From contig NZ_CP087585.1 of assembly GCF_022200785.1 (NCBI RefSeq), positions 2,108,001 to 2,172,000 on the forward strand: a DNA stretch of 64,000 nt, read 5' to 3'. The notes under the pieces were generated by a model that saw nothing but the letters and a program-made list of their open reading frames with translations, was not told the DNA's origin and ran no database searches. The stretch comes from Pedobacter mucosus (GTDB lineage Bacteria > Bacteroidota > Bacteroidia > Sphingobacteriales > Sphingobacteriaceae). Positions within the stretch are counted from its first letter, which is position 1. Every line of letters begins with the position of its first letter. A program made the translations under genes and the position numbers. Positions 1 to 8,722 of the stretch are shown here, piece after piece.

Positions 1-2
1 CC

Positions 3-905
3 ATCGTAGCAAAAAATAAAGCTTTAGCAGAGGAAAATATTGACCTTGTAATTTCAGAAATAGCCAGGATAGAAAGTTTAATATCAGATTGGAAAGCTGA
101 TTCGCAAGTTTCCGAAGTAAACCAGAATGCAGGATTAAGGCCAGTAAAGGTAGATGCGGAGGTTTTCGAATTAACTGAACGGGCAATAAACTTATCTAAA
201 ATTACTAATGGAGCATTTGACATCAGCTTTGCTGCCATGGATAAAATTTGGAAATTCGATGGATCAATGATAGAAATGCCATCGCCAGAAAGCATCAAAA
301 AATCCGTAGCCCGAGTAGGCTATGCAAACATTTTGCTAGACAAAGAAAAATCAACCATATTTTTGAAGTTAAAAGGAATGAAAATCGGTTTTGGTGCTTT
401 GGGCGAAGGTTATGCCGCAGATAGATGTCGTGAAATGATGCTAGCAAAAGGAATAAAAGCCGGAATTGTCAATGCCTCAGGTGATATGAGTGTTTGGGGA
501 AAGCAACCAAATGGAAAGAATTGGACAGTTGGCATCACAAACCCATTGAAAGAAGATACGGTTTTAGCAGTAGTTGCGCTTAAAAAAGGTGCTGTTGTAA
601 CTTCAGGAAGTTATAGAAAGTTTGTAGAGTTTGATGGAAAACGATATTCACACATCATTAATCCATCAACTGGTTATCCAGCCACGGGATTAATAAGCGT
701 AACGATTTTTGGTCCTAGTACCGAAATGGCAAACGGATTAAGCACTTCAACAATGGTTTTAGGAAAAGACGCTGGGAAGCAATTGCTGGAAAAATATCCA
801 GATTACAGCTACATTATGATAACAGATAAAGGTGAATTTATTATTTCAAATGATCCAATGCTCTCAAAAATTGAAGTTCCTCACAAAGTTCAAGTCGATA
901 AATAG
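3..905 (+). CDS. apbE: FAD:protein FMN transferase (ApbE), 5' end outside window
   Basis: ApbE moves FMN from FAD onto a Ser/Thr of exported redox proteins. The reading frame is open from base 3, so the first visible Met (237) is internal and the gene is cut by the window edge. Upstream codons give typical ApbE sequence: SDWKADSQVSEVNQNAG, then GAFDIS just before Met 237. Later signatures are GALGEGYAADRC, VNASGDMSVWG, VVTSGSYRKF, SHIINPSTGYPA and LSTSTMVLG, the usual substrate and Mg-binding order. It converges on the PepSY-flavoprotein gene, and the neighbouring DUF2271 protein is a plausible substrate. Family call is firm; the physiological target is inferred. Confidence 0.93.
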   Translation: MVAKNKALAEENIDLVISEIARIESLISDWKADSQVSEVNQNAGLRPVKVDAEVFELTERAINLSKITNGAFDISFAAMDKIWKFDGSMIEMPSPESIKKSVARVGYANILLDKEKSTIFLKLKGMKIGFGALGEGYAADRCREMMLAKGIKAGIVNASGDMSVWGKQPNGKNWTVGITNPLKEDTVLAVVALKKGAVVTSGSYRKFVEFDGKRYSHIINPSTGYPATGLISVTIFGPSTEMANGLSTSTMVLGKDAGKQLLEKYPDYSYIMITDKGEFIISNDPMLSKIEVPHKVQVDK

Positions 906-950
906 ATTGATTGCGATTTGATATTTAATCCTTTTAGGGCTAATAAAATA

Positions 951-3134
951 CTAGTAACAATCCATCAATATCTGATTTCTAGATTGATAGAAGGACAATG
1001 GATGATCAGTTTTAGTTAGGCATATTTCTGCTAAAACTAGAAGAATATCCTTTTGCATTGATAAAGAGCCGCAAATCATAATCACTGCAGACTGGGCAAG
1101 TTCTTGTGCTATTTTATCCTCATCAATTGAGATTAAATGACTTACATATTGCTTTTTACCTTCTCTAGAATAGGCAATATTGAGGTTGTTTAACTTGAAA
1201 TCATTCAGCCTTGTATTTAAAAAATCATTGAATGGTTCAAATGATGAAGCGTCTTTAAAACCACAATATAAATGACAAGGAATTTTAGCTTTGTTTTCAT
1301 CAATCATTCCTAGAAACGGGGCAATACCGGTTCCATTAGAAATCATAATCACTCTATTGGCCTTTGATGGAAAATTAAAATGGTTGTTTTTAACAATTCT
1401 TGCCTTTAATTTATCACCGCTTTTTAAACTATGCAAAAACTCAGACCCTAGTCCGTTTTGATGCAGTTTAACACTTAATTGAATACTTTTATTAACTATA
1501 CCGACGGAATAAAGTCGCTCTCTATGGTCGTTTGCTGGATAAATAGCTAACAAATCGCCTGATTTTGCTTGAACGGTTATCCCTCCTTTTAAATTAATTA
1601 GAAAGGTACTTCCATATGATTTGTTGGCTTGAACAGTAAAGCTTTTGAGCGATTGTTTTTCAACTTTACTACTAATAAATCCATTAAAAGGAATTTCGCT
1701 TTTTTGCGACCATGATTCCTGCCACAACATTAAATCTTGCGGAGAGCCATCATTTACGGTATGAATATCAATTAATGGCGATGCCCAATTTTGCGATGAA
1801 AAGTAGTTATGAACATCGAATGCAAATTTACAGAAGTCAGGATATGCCTTTGAGCCGAAACCCAAAACTGAATAATGTAATGCTTTAGGCTGGGGGGTTT
1901 CTTTAATTAAAGCAAGAAATTTCGATGCATTTGAAGGTGCCTCACCTTCACCATAAGTCGACGTAAATATAAGTAGTTGCGCTGCATTCGGGAAAACAGC
2001 ATAGTTGTTCATTGATGTTAAAAAGGCTTTCTTACCTTGTTTAAGCAATACTTTATGTACTGCCGCCGCATAACGAGCTGTAGTTCCATTTTCAGAACCT
2101 AGTAAAATAATATAATCACAATCTTGTTTAGGATATTTATTTTTTGATTTTTTTGATATTCGTTTTAAGGTAATTGCAAAACCAGAATAGATAAAGAAGA
2201 TAATGCTAATAGAAGAAATCCCAAGAACAGCGGCCCATAAAGCACTGGCTCTTCCGGTATGAATCTTCATACTTAAATCTGAAATCAGTATTGAAAAAGG
2301 ATACTTACTTTCTGCAAGTATTTCTCCTGTTATTTGGTTAACAGCAACTTCTCTGTCTTTTAAGGTAAGTATAAAATAGTCTTCAACATCTTCTGAAAAA
2401 GGAAACTCTATGGATTGAACATCTGATAAATTTACATCTTTAAAAATTTCGAAATCTTTAATATCTTTTTCTGGACCAGATTTGATGGCGTCGAAATCGA
2501 CATTGACATTCGTTTTTACGGATTTTAAAAGCCCTAAAGTTTCAAGTGACAAATGAGTTCCACTAACGGCAATTAACAGTATGAAAATGAGCGCAATACG
2601 ACCGACAACAACATGATAATATTGAGCTGATTTGTCATTAGGAATTCTAGCAAGAAAACGTCTGATTCCGCGTTGACGTTTAATGGTAAGCATGATTCCA
2701 GATAGGGCAATCAATATCAGAAAAAAGGAGGTTAATCCAATAAAAAATCGACCAGTTTCATGCAGAAACAATGAGCGGTGCAAAGCAGTAACCCACTGAA
2801 AAAATTCATTTTTCTTATCAGGAGTTCCTAAAATTTTTCCAGACTTGGGATCTATATATGCTTTTAAAGTTTTACCAGAAATATCAGTTCCTTCTAACAG
2901 AACAAATTGGCTATTTTGGACAGAGACGCGGGTAATTTCCGAATATTTTTGCTTTAAAACCGGGATGGTTTGAGCTAAATTTAAATCACTTAAATTTCCT
3001 GTAGAATAGGGTTTAGTTTTTTCTACAATTGGTTCGAGTGAAAGCACCGCACCAGTTACAGCAGCAAGAAAGAGAAAAAGAAAAGAAGATACAGCCAATG
3101 CTAAGTGGCTGTATCTCCAGAAAGAAGTTGTCAT
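951..3134 (-). CDS. PepSY-TM / flavodoxin / FAD-NAD(P)H reductase fusion protein
   Basis: A 727-residue inner-membrane flavoprotein. Residues about 8-32 form the first membrane helix, and further helices lie at about 130-150, 175-195 and 300-325, the PepSY-TM pattern. A flavodoxin-like domain starts near 341 (LLGSENGTTARYAA, then TSTYGEGEAPSNASKF). The C-terminal half has an FAD-binding RLYSVG motif near 545 and the nucleotide-binding SNGTGIAPF near 612, as in sulfite-reductase flavoprotein and cytochrome P450 reductase. Such fusions are thought to carry electrons from NAD(P)H across the membrane, often to ferric siderophores or flavinylated partners. It is last in a three-gene minus-strand operon, 15 bases after the DUF2271 gene. 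The electron acceptor is unknown. Confidence 0.85.
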   Translation of the reverse strand: MTTSFWRYSHLALAVSSFLFLFLAAVTGAVLSLEPIVEKTKPYSTGNLSDLNLAQTIPVLKQKYSEITRVSVQNSQFVLLEGTDISGKTLKAYIDPKSGKILGTPDKKNEFFQWVTALHRSLFLHETGRFFIGLTSFFLILIALSGIMLTIKRQRGIRRFLARIPNDKSAQYYHVVVGRIALIFILLIAVSGTHLSLETLGLLKSVKTNVNVDFDAIKSGPEKDIKDFEIFKDVNLSDVQSIEFPFSEDVEDYFILTLKDREVAVNQITGEILAESKYPFSILISDLSMKIHTGRASALWAAVLGISSISIIFFIYSGFAITLKRISKKSKNKYPKQDCDYIILLGSENGTTARYAAAVHKVLLKQGKKAFLTSMNNYAVFPNAAQLLIFTSTYGEGEAPSNASKFLALIKETPQPKALHYSVLGFGSKAYPDFCKFAFDVHNYFSSQNWASPLIDIHTVNDGSPQDLMLWQESWSQKSEIPFNGFISSKVEKQSLKSFTVQANKSYGSTFLINLKGGITVQAKSGDLLAIYPANDHRERLYSVGIVNKSIQLSVKLHQNGLGSEFLHSLKSGDKLKARIVKNNHFNFPSKANRVIMISNGTGIAPFLGMIDENKAKIPCHLYCGFKDASSFEPFNDFLNTRLNDFKLNNLNIAYSREGKKQYVSHLISIDEDKIAQELAQSAVIMICGSLSMQKDILLVLAEICLTKTDHPLSFYQSRNQILMDCY

Positions 3135-3149
3135 TATAAATGATAAAAA

Positions 3150-3635
3150 TTAATTCGAGCTAAAACGAACGTATCTAATAAAACCTGTACCTTCATTTTT
3201 AGCGGCAAGTGTTTCGGTTGTAAGTGGTATTTCCACATCTTTAACATTGTATTTTTGATCTTCTACAGCACTTTCGAAACGAAGTTTATAACCCGCATTG
3301 ATTTTTGATTTATCAATATCAATAGTCGAAACACTTCTATCGCCACCTGTTACCGATGCACCGGTAATTGCACTAATATTTGCAGGTTGTTTTGACTGAA
3401 ACTTGTGCCATTCTTTTAAACTATTATACCATTTTTTATCTGAGCCTAACACATATAATGTTTTCTCATACTGGCCTTTAGCATCGATTAATGATATAAC
3501 AATGTATGCGCCTTCGCCCATATAATTTGTCATTTGAATCATGCACTTATACTTTGCAGTTTGAGCTGCAGCCAAATTTGGTTTTACAAATGCAAGTGAT
3601 GTAACAAGCAAAGAAATCTTTAATAAACTGTTCAT
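3150..3635 (-). CDS. DUF2271-type exported protein, candidate FMN-carrying protein
   Basis: A 161-residue protein with a signal peptide (residues 1-25, cut after AAAQ-like sequence). It resembles the DUF2271 family, which is found beside PepSY and ApbE genes. Residues 88-94 read SAITGAS. The ApbE target consensus is D-x-x-[ST]-G-A-[ST], so this is a near match in which Ser replaces the usual Asp. If used, the Thr at 91 or Ser at 94 would carry FMN. It sits between the ankyrin gene (1 base gap) and the PepSY-reductase gene, so an exported electron-transfer relay is likely. Family placement is moderately sure; flavinylation is inferred. Confidence 0.7.
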   Translation of the reverse strand: MNSLLKISLLVTSLAFVKPNLAAAQTAKYKCMIQMTNYMGEGAYIVISLIDAKGQYEKTLYVLGSDKKWYNSLKEWHKFQSKQPANISAITGASVTGGDRSVSTIDIDKSKINAGYKLRFESAVEDQKYNVKDVEIPLTTETLAAKNEGTGFIRYVRFSSN

Positions 3636-3636
3636 A

Positions 3637-5151
3637 TTATTTTAAAAAGGTAAGGGAAACATTAGCCTTAGCAAGTGATTCATTTTCACTAGCTAAATCG
3701 AAAGCACTTTCGTCGAAATTTGTTTTAGGATCTTTTTTAGCGCCTATTGATATTAAATATTTAAGTATCGAATCATCTTTTGATATCATCGCAGCCTTAT
3801 GCAAAACAGTAATACCTTCTTTATTTTTTGCATTAACATCAATCTTTAAATCCTGCAGGCTTTTAATTAAGTTAAGATCGCCCTTTACTACAGCTAAATG
3901 ATAAAGTGTATTGCCATTTTTTTGTGGTGAAGCAAGGTTAAAACTTTTTGCCTGAAGCAATTTCATTTTAGCAGCAAATTCTTCGGCTTTTGTTGGTCCG
4001 CCTTGATTAAAGCCGCCTCTACCTCCGCCTTCTGCTGGTCCGTAAGATTGGATTAATGCATAAGCAAGATTGTTTCCATCTTTATCTACTACATTTATAT
4101 CAGCACCTTTTGAAATTAAATAAGCAACAACTGCTGATGAATTGCTTCCTACAGCTAACGAAAGTGCTGTTTGTCCTTTGGCATTTGCCTGATTAATGTT
4201 TTTAACTTTAGGAAGTAATAAAGCTAAAACTGTTGTATCACGATTAGATGATGCAGCATTAATAAAAACCGTATTGCCTTCATTATCAGCTTGATTAACA
4301 TCAACTCCTGCAGTAATAAAATGAGTAATAATTTCATTTTGTTTTGGCTTGCGAACAAGCGCATGCAATACATTTCTACCTTCTTTATTTACTGCAGTTG
4401 GTTTAATCTTCAGGCTTTCTAAATATTGAAAAACTTCAATTCCATTACTTCCTCTTCTCGAACCTTCACTTGCCATAATAAGTGCATTGTTATCTACAGG
4501 AACGCCTTTTTTAATCAAAGCTTTAAGCAATTCCATATTACCAGATCTTGCTGCGTAACCAAAAGCATTGGCTCCATCAGCATCCTTACTGTTTAAATCT
4601 AATCCTTTCGAAATAAAGTAATCCGTAAGCTTAAAATCTTTATCATTTCCAATACCTAACAACAATGCGTTTGCGCCATTTCCGTTAACATCAGTTTTTA
4701 AATTGGCTCCTTTAGCAATAAGAAGATCATATATTTTAGTATTTGCTTGCGCTCCACCTGCTGCAAAAGTTAAGGCTGTTACCCCATGACTATCTTTTAA
4801 CGCAACATTAGAACCTTTTTCTAATAAAAGATTAACGATTTCGTCATTTCCTTTGCTTGCCGCCCAATGAAGATAAATACGTCCATCGTGAGTTAATTTG
4901 GTCGCTTCATTTCCTGGCTGAGCTAAAAGAAATTTAATAGTTTCGTTTGGAGCTTCTCCATTAATAGCCATTGTTACTGCATCCATACTCATAAAATTTA
5001 GCTGAGCCGGATTAGCGCCTTTTTCAATTTCAGCTTTAACACTGTTTACATCAGGCTTACCCTGCCAGAAAGATTGATCTAAAAGGATATTTTTTTGTGC
5101 CTGAGCAGAAAATGTCCATAGCGCAATTAGCGCTAATACTATTTTTTTCAT
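3637..5151 (-). CDS. Exported ankyrin-repeat protein
   Basis: A 504-residue protein with a signal peptide (MKKIVLALIALWTFSAQAQ). The rest is made of ankyrin repeats; clear units include DGRIYLHWAASKGNDEIVNL, HGVTALTFAAGG, DGANAFGYAARSGNMELLKA, KGQTALSLAVGSNSSAVVAY and EGITVLHKAAMISKDDSILK. A Gly-rich loop (EGGGRGGFNQGG) interrupts the array near residue 375. Ankyrin arrays bind proteins, and no catalytic domain is visible. It is first in the operon with the DUF2271 and PepSY-reductase genes, so it probably acts in the periplasm on that system, perhaps as a chaperone or scaffold. The function is inferred from context only. Confidence 0.85.
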   Translation of the reverse strand: MKKIVLALIALWTFSAQAQKNILLDQSFWQGKPDVNSVKAEIEKGANPAQLNFMSMDAVTMAINGEAPNETIKFLLAQPGNEATKLTHDGRIYLHWAASKGNDEIVNLLLEKGSNVALKDSHGVTALTFAAGGAQANTKIYDLLIAKGANLKTDVNGNGANALLLGIGNDKDFKLTDYFISKGLDLNSKDADGANAFGYAARSGNMELLKALIKKGVPVDNNALIMASEGSRRGSNGIEVFQYLESLKIKPTAVNKEGRNVLHALVRKPKQNEIITHFITAGVDVNQADNEGNTVFINAASSNRDTTVLALLLPKVKNINQANAKGQTALSLAVGSNSSAVVAYLISKGADINVVDKDGNNLAYALIQSYGPAEGGGRGGFNQGGPTKAEEFAAKMKLLQAKSFNLASPQKNGNTLYHLAVVKGDLNLIKSLQDLKIDVNAKNKEGITVLHKAAMISKDDSILKYLISIGAKKDPKTNFDESAFDLASENESLAKANVSLTFLK

Positions 5152-5397
5152 TTAAAGAAATTATTTTAATGATGTAAAAAGAAATCCAATTCCCAAAACT
5201 AGCAATAATCAGTCTAAATAAAAATAATATTTTAAGATTTTTGGTAAAATTATAGTTGACAATATTTCAAAGATTATTTCAACATTAATTTTCGATTTTA
5301 AGAATTTTTAATGTTGGATGAATAAAATAAATCTCAAAAGTAAAATAAACAATGCCTGTTATAATCTGTTTTATTATTGACTAATAACTGAAAGCAT

Positions 5398-5652
5398 ATG
5401 ATAAATGATGAAAATGAACTTTTCGATGAGCAGGAAAATAATGAAAGCAATAATTCGGATTTAAAAGGTTCTAACGCAATTAAAGATCCTGATGAATGGA
5501 CAACTGGTGATGAGCCGATGACTGGCGCACAACACTCTTATCTAAAAACGTTATCAGATGAAGCAAAGGAAGAATTTGATGAAACGCTTAATAAATCTGA
5601 AGCTTCAAAACGGATAGATGAGTTACAGCATAAAACAGGTAGAGGTTTGTAA
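5398..5652 (+). CDS. DUF3072 family small protein
   Basis: An 84-residue acidic protein. The C-terminal half (DPDEWTTGDEPMTGAQHSYL, then TLNKSEASKRIDELQHKTGRG) carries the DUF3072 pattern of W-x-T-G-D-E-P-M-T-x-A-Q followed by a K-x-E-A-S-x-x-I-D-x-L helix. The first 30 residues are low-complexity and Asn/Glu rich. The family has no assigned biochemical role. A strong bidirectional terminator follows. Confidence 0.8.
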   Translation: MINDENELFDEQENNESNNSDLKGSNAIKDPDEWTTGDEPMTGAQHSYLKTLSDEAKEEFDETLNKSEASKRIDELQHKTGRGL

Positions 5653-5695
5653 GCCTCGGCAAATTTTTACTAAAATAATCGAAGATTTGTTAACC

Positions 5696-5733
5696 AAAAA
5701 ACCCTTTTTACTTGATAGCAAAAAGGGTTTTTT
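5696..5733. terminator. Bidirectional intrinsic terminator
   Basis: A perfect 14-bp inverted repeat (AAAAAACCCTTTTT at 5696-5709 and its complement at 5720-5733) with a 10-base loop, ending in T-runs on both strands. It lies between the convergent DUF3072 and alcohol dehydrogenase genes and can end both transcripts. Confidence 0.85.
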
Positions 5734-5758
5734 CAATATTAAGTAATTGATAATCAAA

Positions 5759-6802
5759 CTATAAAGTTGCCATGTCAATAACGAATCTATAACGAACATC
5801 ACCTTTTTGCATACGATCATATGCATTTTGAATATCTTTAATGTCGATCATTTCGATATCTGAAACAATATTGTTTTCTGCGCAAAAATCAAGCATTTCC
5901 TGAGTTTCAGCAATACCGCCGATACCAGATCCGGCTAAACTTTTTCTACCGCCAAGCAAACTAAATGCAGCAATTTCAGCCGGTTTTGGTGGAACACCTA
6001 CACAAATATGTATACCATTTGTTCTTAACAATGAAAGATACATATTAAAATCGTGCTCAGCTGAAACCGTATCTAAAATGAAATCGAAAGTTCCTTTAGC
6101 AGCCTCAATCTGTGCAGGATCAGAAGTTACCACAAAATGGTGCGCACCAAGTTTCTTAGCATCTTCTTCTTTTTTAGGTGATGTACTTAATACAGTTACT
6201 TCAGCGCCAAAAGCAACTCCAAATTTAACCGCCATATGGCCTAATCCACCTAAACCTAAAACTGCAAGTTTATGTCCTTTACCAACTTTCCAGTGGCGTA
6301 ATGGCGAATAAGTTGTAATACCTGCACATAATAAAGGCGCAACTGCAGCAAGATCAAGTTTATCAGAAACTTTTAAAACAAACTCCTCCCTAACCACAAT
6401 ACTATCAGAATATCCACCATAAGTAGGTGTTTTTCCATCTCTTTCTAATCCATTGTAAGTTTGCGTATTTCCTTCAAGGCAATATTGTTCTAGGTCTTGT
6501 TTACAGTTTTCGCAAACCTGACAAGAATCGACCATACAGCCAGTTCCGGCAAGATCCCCAACCTTAAATTTTGTAACATGATCCCCTACTTTTACAACAC
6601 GACCAACAATTTCATGTCCAGGTACCATTGGGAAAATCCCTGGAAACCAATCGTTTTTTATTTGATGAAGATCTGAATGACAAACACCACAGAAAAGTAT
6701 CTCGAACTGAACATCGTGTGGACCAACTTCACGGCGTTCAAAATTCCAAGGTGCTAAATCTGTTTCGGCACTTTGTGCCGCATATCCTTTTGTTGCTATC
6801 AT
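5759..6802 (-). CDS. Zinc-dependent NAD(P) alcohol dehydrogenase, CAD/YahK type
   Basis: A 347-residue medium-chain dehydrogenase/reductase. Catalytic zinc residues are the Cys of FCGVCHSDLH (41) and the His of GHE (63). The structural zinc cysteines lie at 94, 97, 100 and 108. The Rossmann motif LGLGGLGHMAVKFG is near residue 185. These place it in the cinnamyl-alcohol dehydrogenase-like group, which mostly reduces broad-range aldehydes with NADPH. It is monocistronic, with a TAnnTTTG promoter element about 25 bases upstream. Substrate unknown. Confidence 0.92.
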   Translation of the reverse strand: MIATKGYAAQSAETDLAPWNFERREVGPHDVQFEILFCGVCHSDLHQIKNDWFPGIFPMVPGHEIVGRVVKVGDHVTKFKVGDLAGTGCMVDSCQVCENCKQDLEQYCLEGNTQTYNGLERDGKTPTYGGYSDSIVVREEFVLKVSDKLDLAAVAPLLCAGITTYSPLRHWKVGKGHKLAVLGLGGLGHMAVKFGVAFGAEVTVLSTSPKKEEDAKKLGAHHFVVTSDPAQIEAAKGTFDFILDTVSAEHDFNMYLSLLRTNGIHICVGVPPKPAEIAAFSLLGGRKSLAGSGIGGIAETQEMLDFCAENNIVSDIEMIDIKDIQNAYDRMQKGDVRYRFVIDMATL

Positions 6803-6826
6803 AATTAAATTTTATATACTACTTAA

Positions 6827-6834
6827 CAAAGGTA
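6827..6834 (-). promoter_or_regulatory. Bacteroidota -7 box for the alcohol dehydrogenase gene
   Basis: On the minus strand the bases read TACCTTTG, a full match to TAnnTTTG, 25 bases before the start codon. No clear -33 TTG is seen at the usual distance, so this is a moderate call. Confidence 0.5.
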
Positions 6835-7035
6835 ATTCGCATTTGTTAATATAATATTACACATTTTAATTTTTGATTAAATTCAACATTAATTAAACAA
6901 TTCGTTTAGCCATCAAATCAGTATAAAATTTCCAAGTTTTATCTATAAATATTAAACGCTTTGGTAATCAACAAAGTGGCAAAATACCTAGTGTTTTGTC
7001 AATATTATATCCATTGCAAAAGGTAACTTCGCCTC

Positions 7036-7254
7036 ATGACAGCTATTGAATTTCAGAAACTAGAAGATTTTTTTTTGAATGCTGAAAAGCAACAAACACC
7101 TATCTATTTAAATCAGGCTACGGTAATTAATGATTATGAACATTTTTTACAAAGCCATTTAGGTCCGCTACGATTAGATTCAGCTTCAAAAGTTAATCAG
7201 CCTTTAATTTGGAGATTAAAAACATTAAAACTTCTTATTGAATCAAATGCTTAA
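7036..7254 (+). CDS. DUF6965-like small protein
   Basis: A 72-residue soluble protein. The pattern of an initial amphipathic helix, then TPIYLNQATVINDYEHFLQSH, then LRLDSASKVNQPLIWRLKTLK resembles small Bacteroidota proteins of the DUF6965 type (a P-x-x-L-x-x-A-x-x-I-x-D-x-x-x-F-x-x-x-H core). No function is known. It stands alone and converges on the sterol desaturase gene. Confidence 0.6.
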   Translation: MTAIEFQKLEDFFLNAEKQQTPIYLNQATVINDYEHFLQSHLGPLRLDSASKVNQPLIWRLKTLKLLIESNA

Positions 7255-7265
7255 TATGGCTAATA

Positions 7266-8522
7266 TTAGTACTGATGATGCTTGTTGTTTTTCATCGATC
7301 GCCCAGCTTTTTCATATCGCAAAACATACCTGTTAAAGGCATCTTTTAAACTAAAAGCTCGCTCCATAATGATTATTATAATCACTGGCAATGCAGTATA
7401 ACTGAAAATATCTAATCGATAGAAACAGAATGAAATTACTACAATTAACCGAAAGCATTCTAGATAGAAAATGTATTTACGCTGCTCTAACAATGCGCCG
7501 CAATTGATTAAAGTAAGTAAGATAAAAATTGAGCAGAAAAATATATCTACTCCAGCCAAACTTTTATAGAAACCAGTTACCAGAAAAAGAAGGATTACAC
7601 TTAATAAAATCTGCAAATTAAGGTAGTTTTTAAACCTCAAATTTGGTTTGGCTGAAGTGTTAGTCTGAAGATATTGTTTTTCGAGAACCGGACGAATATC
7701 CTGATCTAGTTTTGCTGGACCGCCGAATAATACACCAAGCTTGCCTTTCAAATTATTTTCACGCTTGCAGGCTTCGATAAGCTCCAAATAATAATGAAAA
7801 TGCTGCCATAAAAAACTATAACTCTTAACGGAATGTGTTAAACCATATTTTGGTGGTTCTTCTTCCTTCTGAAAAGTTCCGAAAAGTTTATCCCAAAATG
7901 TAAAAACATCTCCATAATTTTTATCTAAATATTTTTCATTGCTTGCGTGATGAACGCCGTGAAGCGAAGGCGTGATTAAAATATTCTCTAGCCAACCAAG
8001 TTTTCCTATGGTTTGTGTGTGGGTAAAAAATGAATAAGCACCGTGAACAACCAATATGGTAATAACCATTTTAGGGTGAAAGCCAAGCAAAGGCACAATG
8101 CACCAGAATAGATTTCTAACGAGTGCCTGAAAAACCGTTATCCTTGCTGATACCGTATAATTAAATTCTTCACTTTGGTGATGAACAATATGTGCTGCCC
8201 ATAACAGATTTATTTCGTGGCCAAAGCGATGATACCAGTACCAAACCAAATCTGTAACCAGAATTAGTAGTATCCAAACCCACCAACTATCAGGAATAAA
8301 AAATAAAGCGTAATTTTCGTAAATAAGATAAAACAAGCCGTAAAAGCTACCCGAAATGAATAAACTTAAAAGCCTTTCGGCTATGCCTACCGTAATATTT
8401 GAAATGGAGCTTTCGTATTTAAAAATTGTTGCTTTGCCTTGCTTTTTTGCGATAAAATATTCTAAATAAAGAAATATAAAAAACGCAGGCATAGCAAAGG
8501 CCAGATAATTAAAATCGTTCAT
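7266..8522 (-). CDS. Sterol desaturase / fatty acid hydroxylase family membrane protein
   Basis: A 418-residue integral membrane di-iron oxygenase. The three His motifs are present: HRFGHE, HIVHHQSEEFN and HGVHHASN followed by YLDKNYG. Residues 1-260 are the catalytic domain with several hydrophobic helices. The last 130 residues add about four more helices, which makes it longer than the usual 280-residue form. Family members hydroxylate or desaturate lipids; the substrate cannot be read from sequence. A shorter homologue lies at 59797-60762. Confidence 0.88.
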   Translation of the reverse strand: MNDFNYLAFAMPAFFIFLYLEYFIAKKQGKATIFKYESSISNITVGIAERLLSLFISGSFYGLFYLIYENYALFFIPDSWWVWILLILVTDLVWYWYHRFGHEINLLWAAHIVHHQSEEFNYTVSARITVFQALVRNLFWCIVPLLGFHPKMVITILVVHGAYSFFTHTQTIGKLGWLENILITPSLHGVHHASNEKYLDKNYGDVFTFWDKLFGTFQKEEEPPKYGLTHSVKSYSFLWQHFHYYLELIEACKRENNLKGKLGVLFGGPAKLDQDIRPVLEKQYLQTNTSAKPNLRFKNYLNLQILLSVILLFLVTGFYKSLAGVDIFFCSIFILLTLINCGALLEQRKYIFYLECFRLIVVISFCFYRLDIFSYTALPVIIIIIMERAFSLKDAFNRYVLRYEKAGRSMKNNKHHQY

Positions 8523-8615
8523 ATAAACTATTCAAAATCAAATAAATAAAATCAAGCTTTAACCTGGCTTTATTAAAATTTAAGAACTTATTAATTGGTA
8601 ATATCAATTACCTAG

Positions 8616-8686
8616 AGGTCATGAACGGGATTGAACCGCTGTAAAAGGTTTTGCAGACCCTTGCCTAACCACTCGACCACATGACC
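8616..8686 (-). tRNA. tRNA-Cys (GCA)
   Basis: A 71-base cloverleaf on the minus strand. The acceptor stem is GGTCATG paired with CATGACC and has a U discriminator, as usual for tRNA-Cys. The anticodon loop is CTGCAAA (anticodon GCA) on an AGGGT/ACCTT stem, and the T loop is TTCAATC. CCA is not encoded. It lies just downstream of the LLM monooxygenase gene. Confidence 0.93.
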
Positions 8687-8722
8687 ATGCTGAAAGATAA
8701 ATTTACTGTCCAAACAAATATT

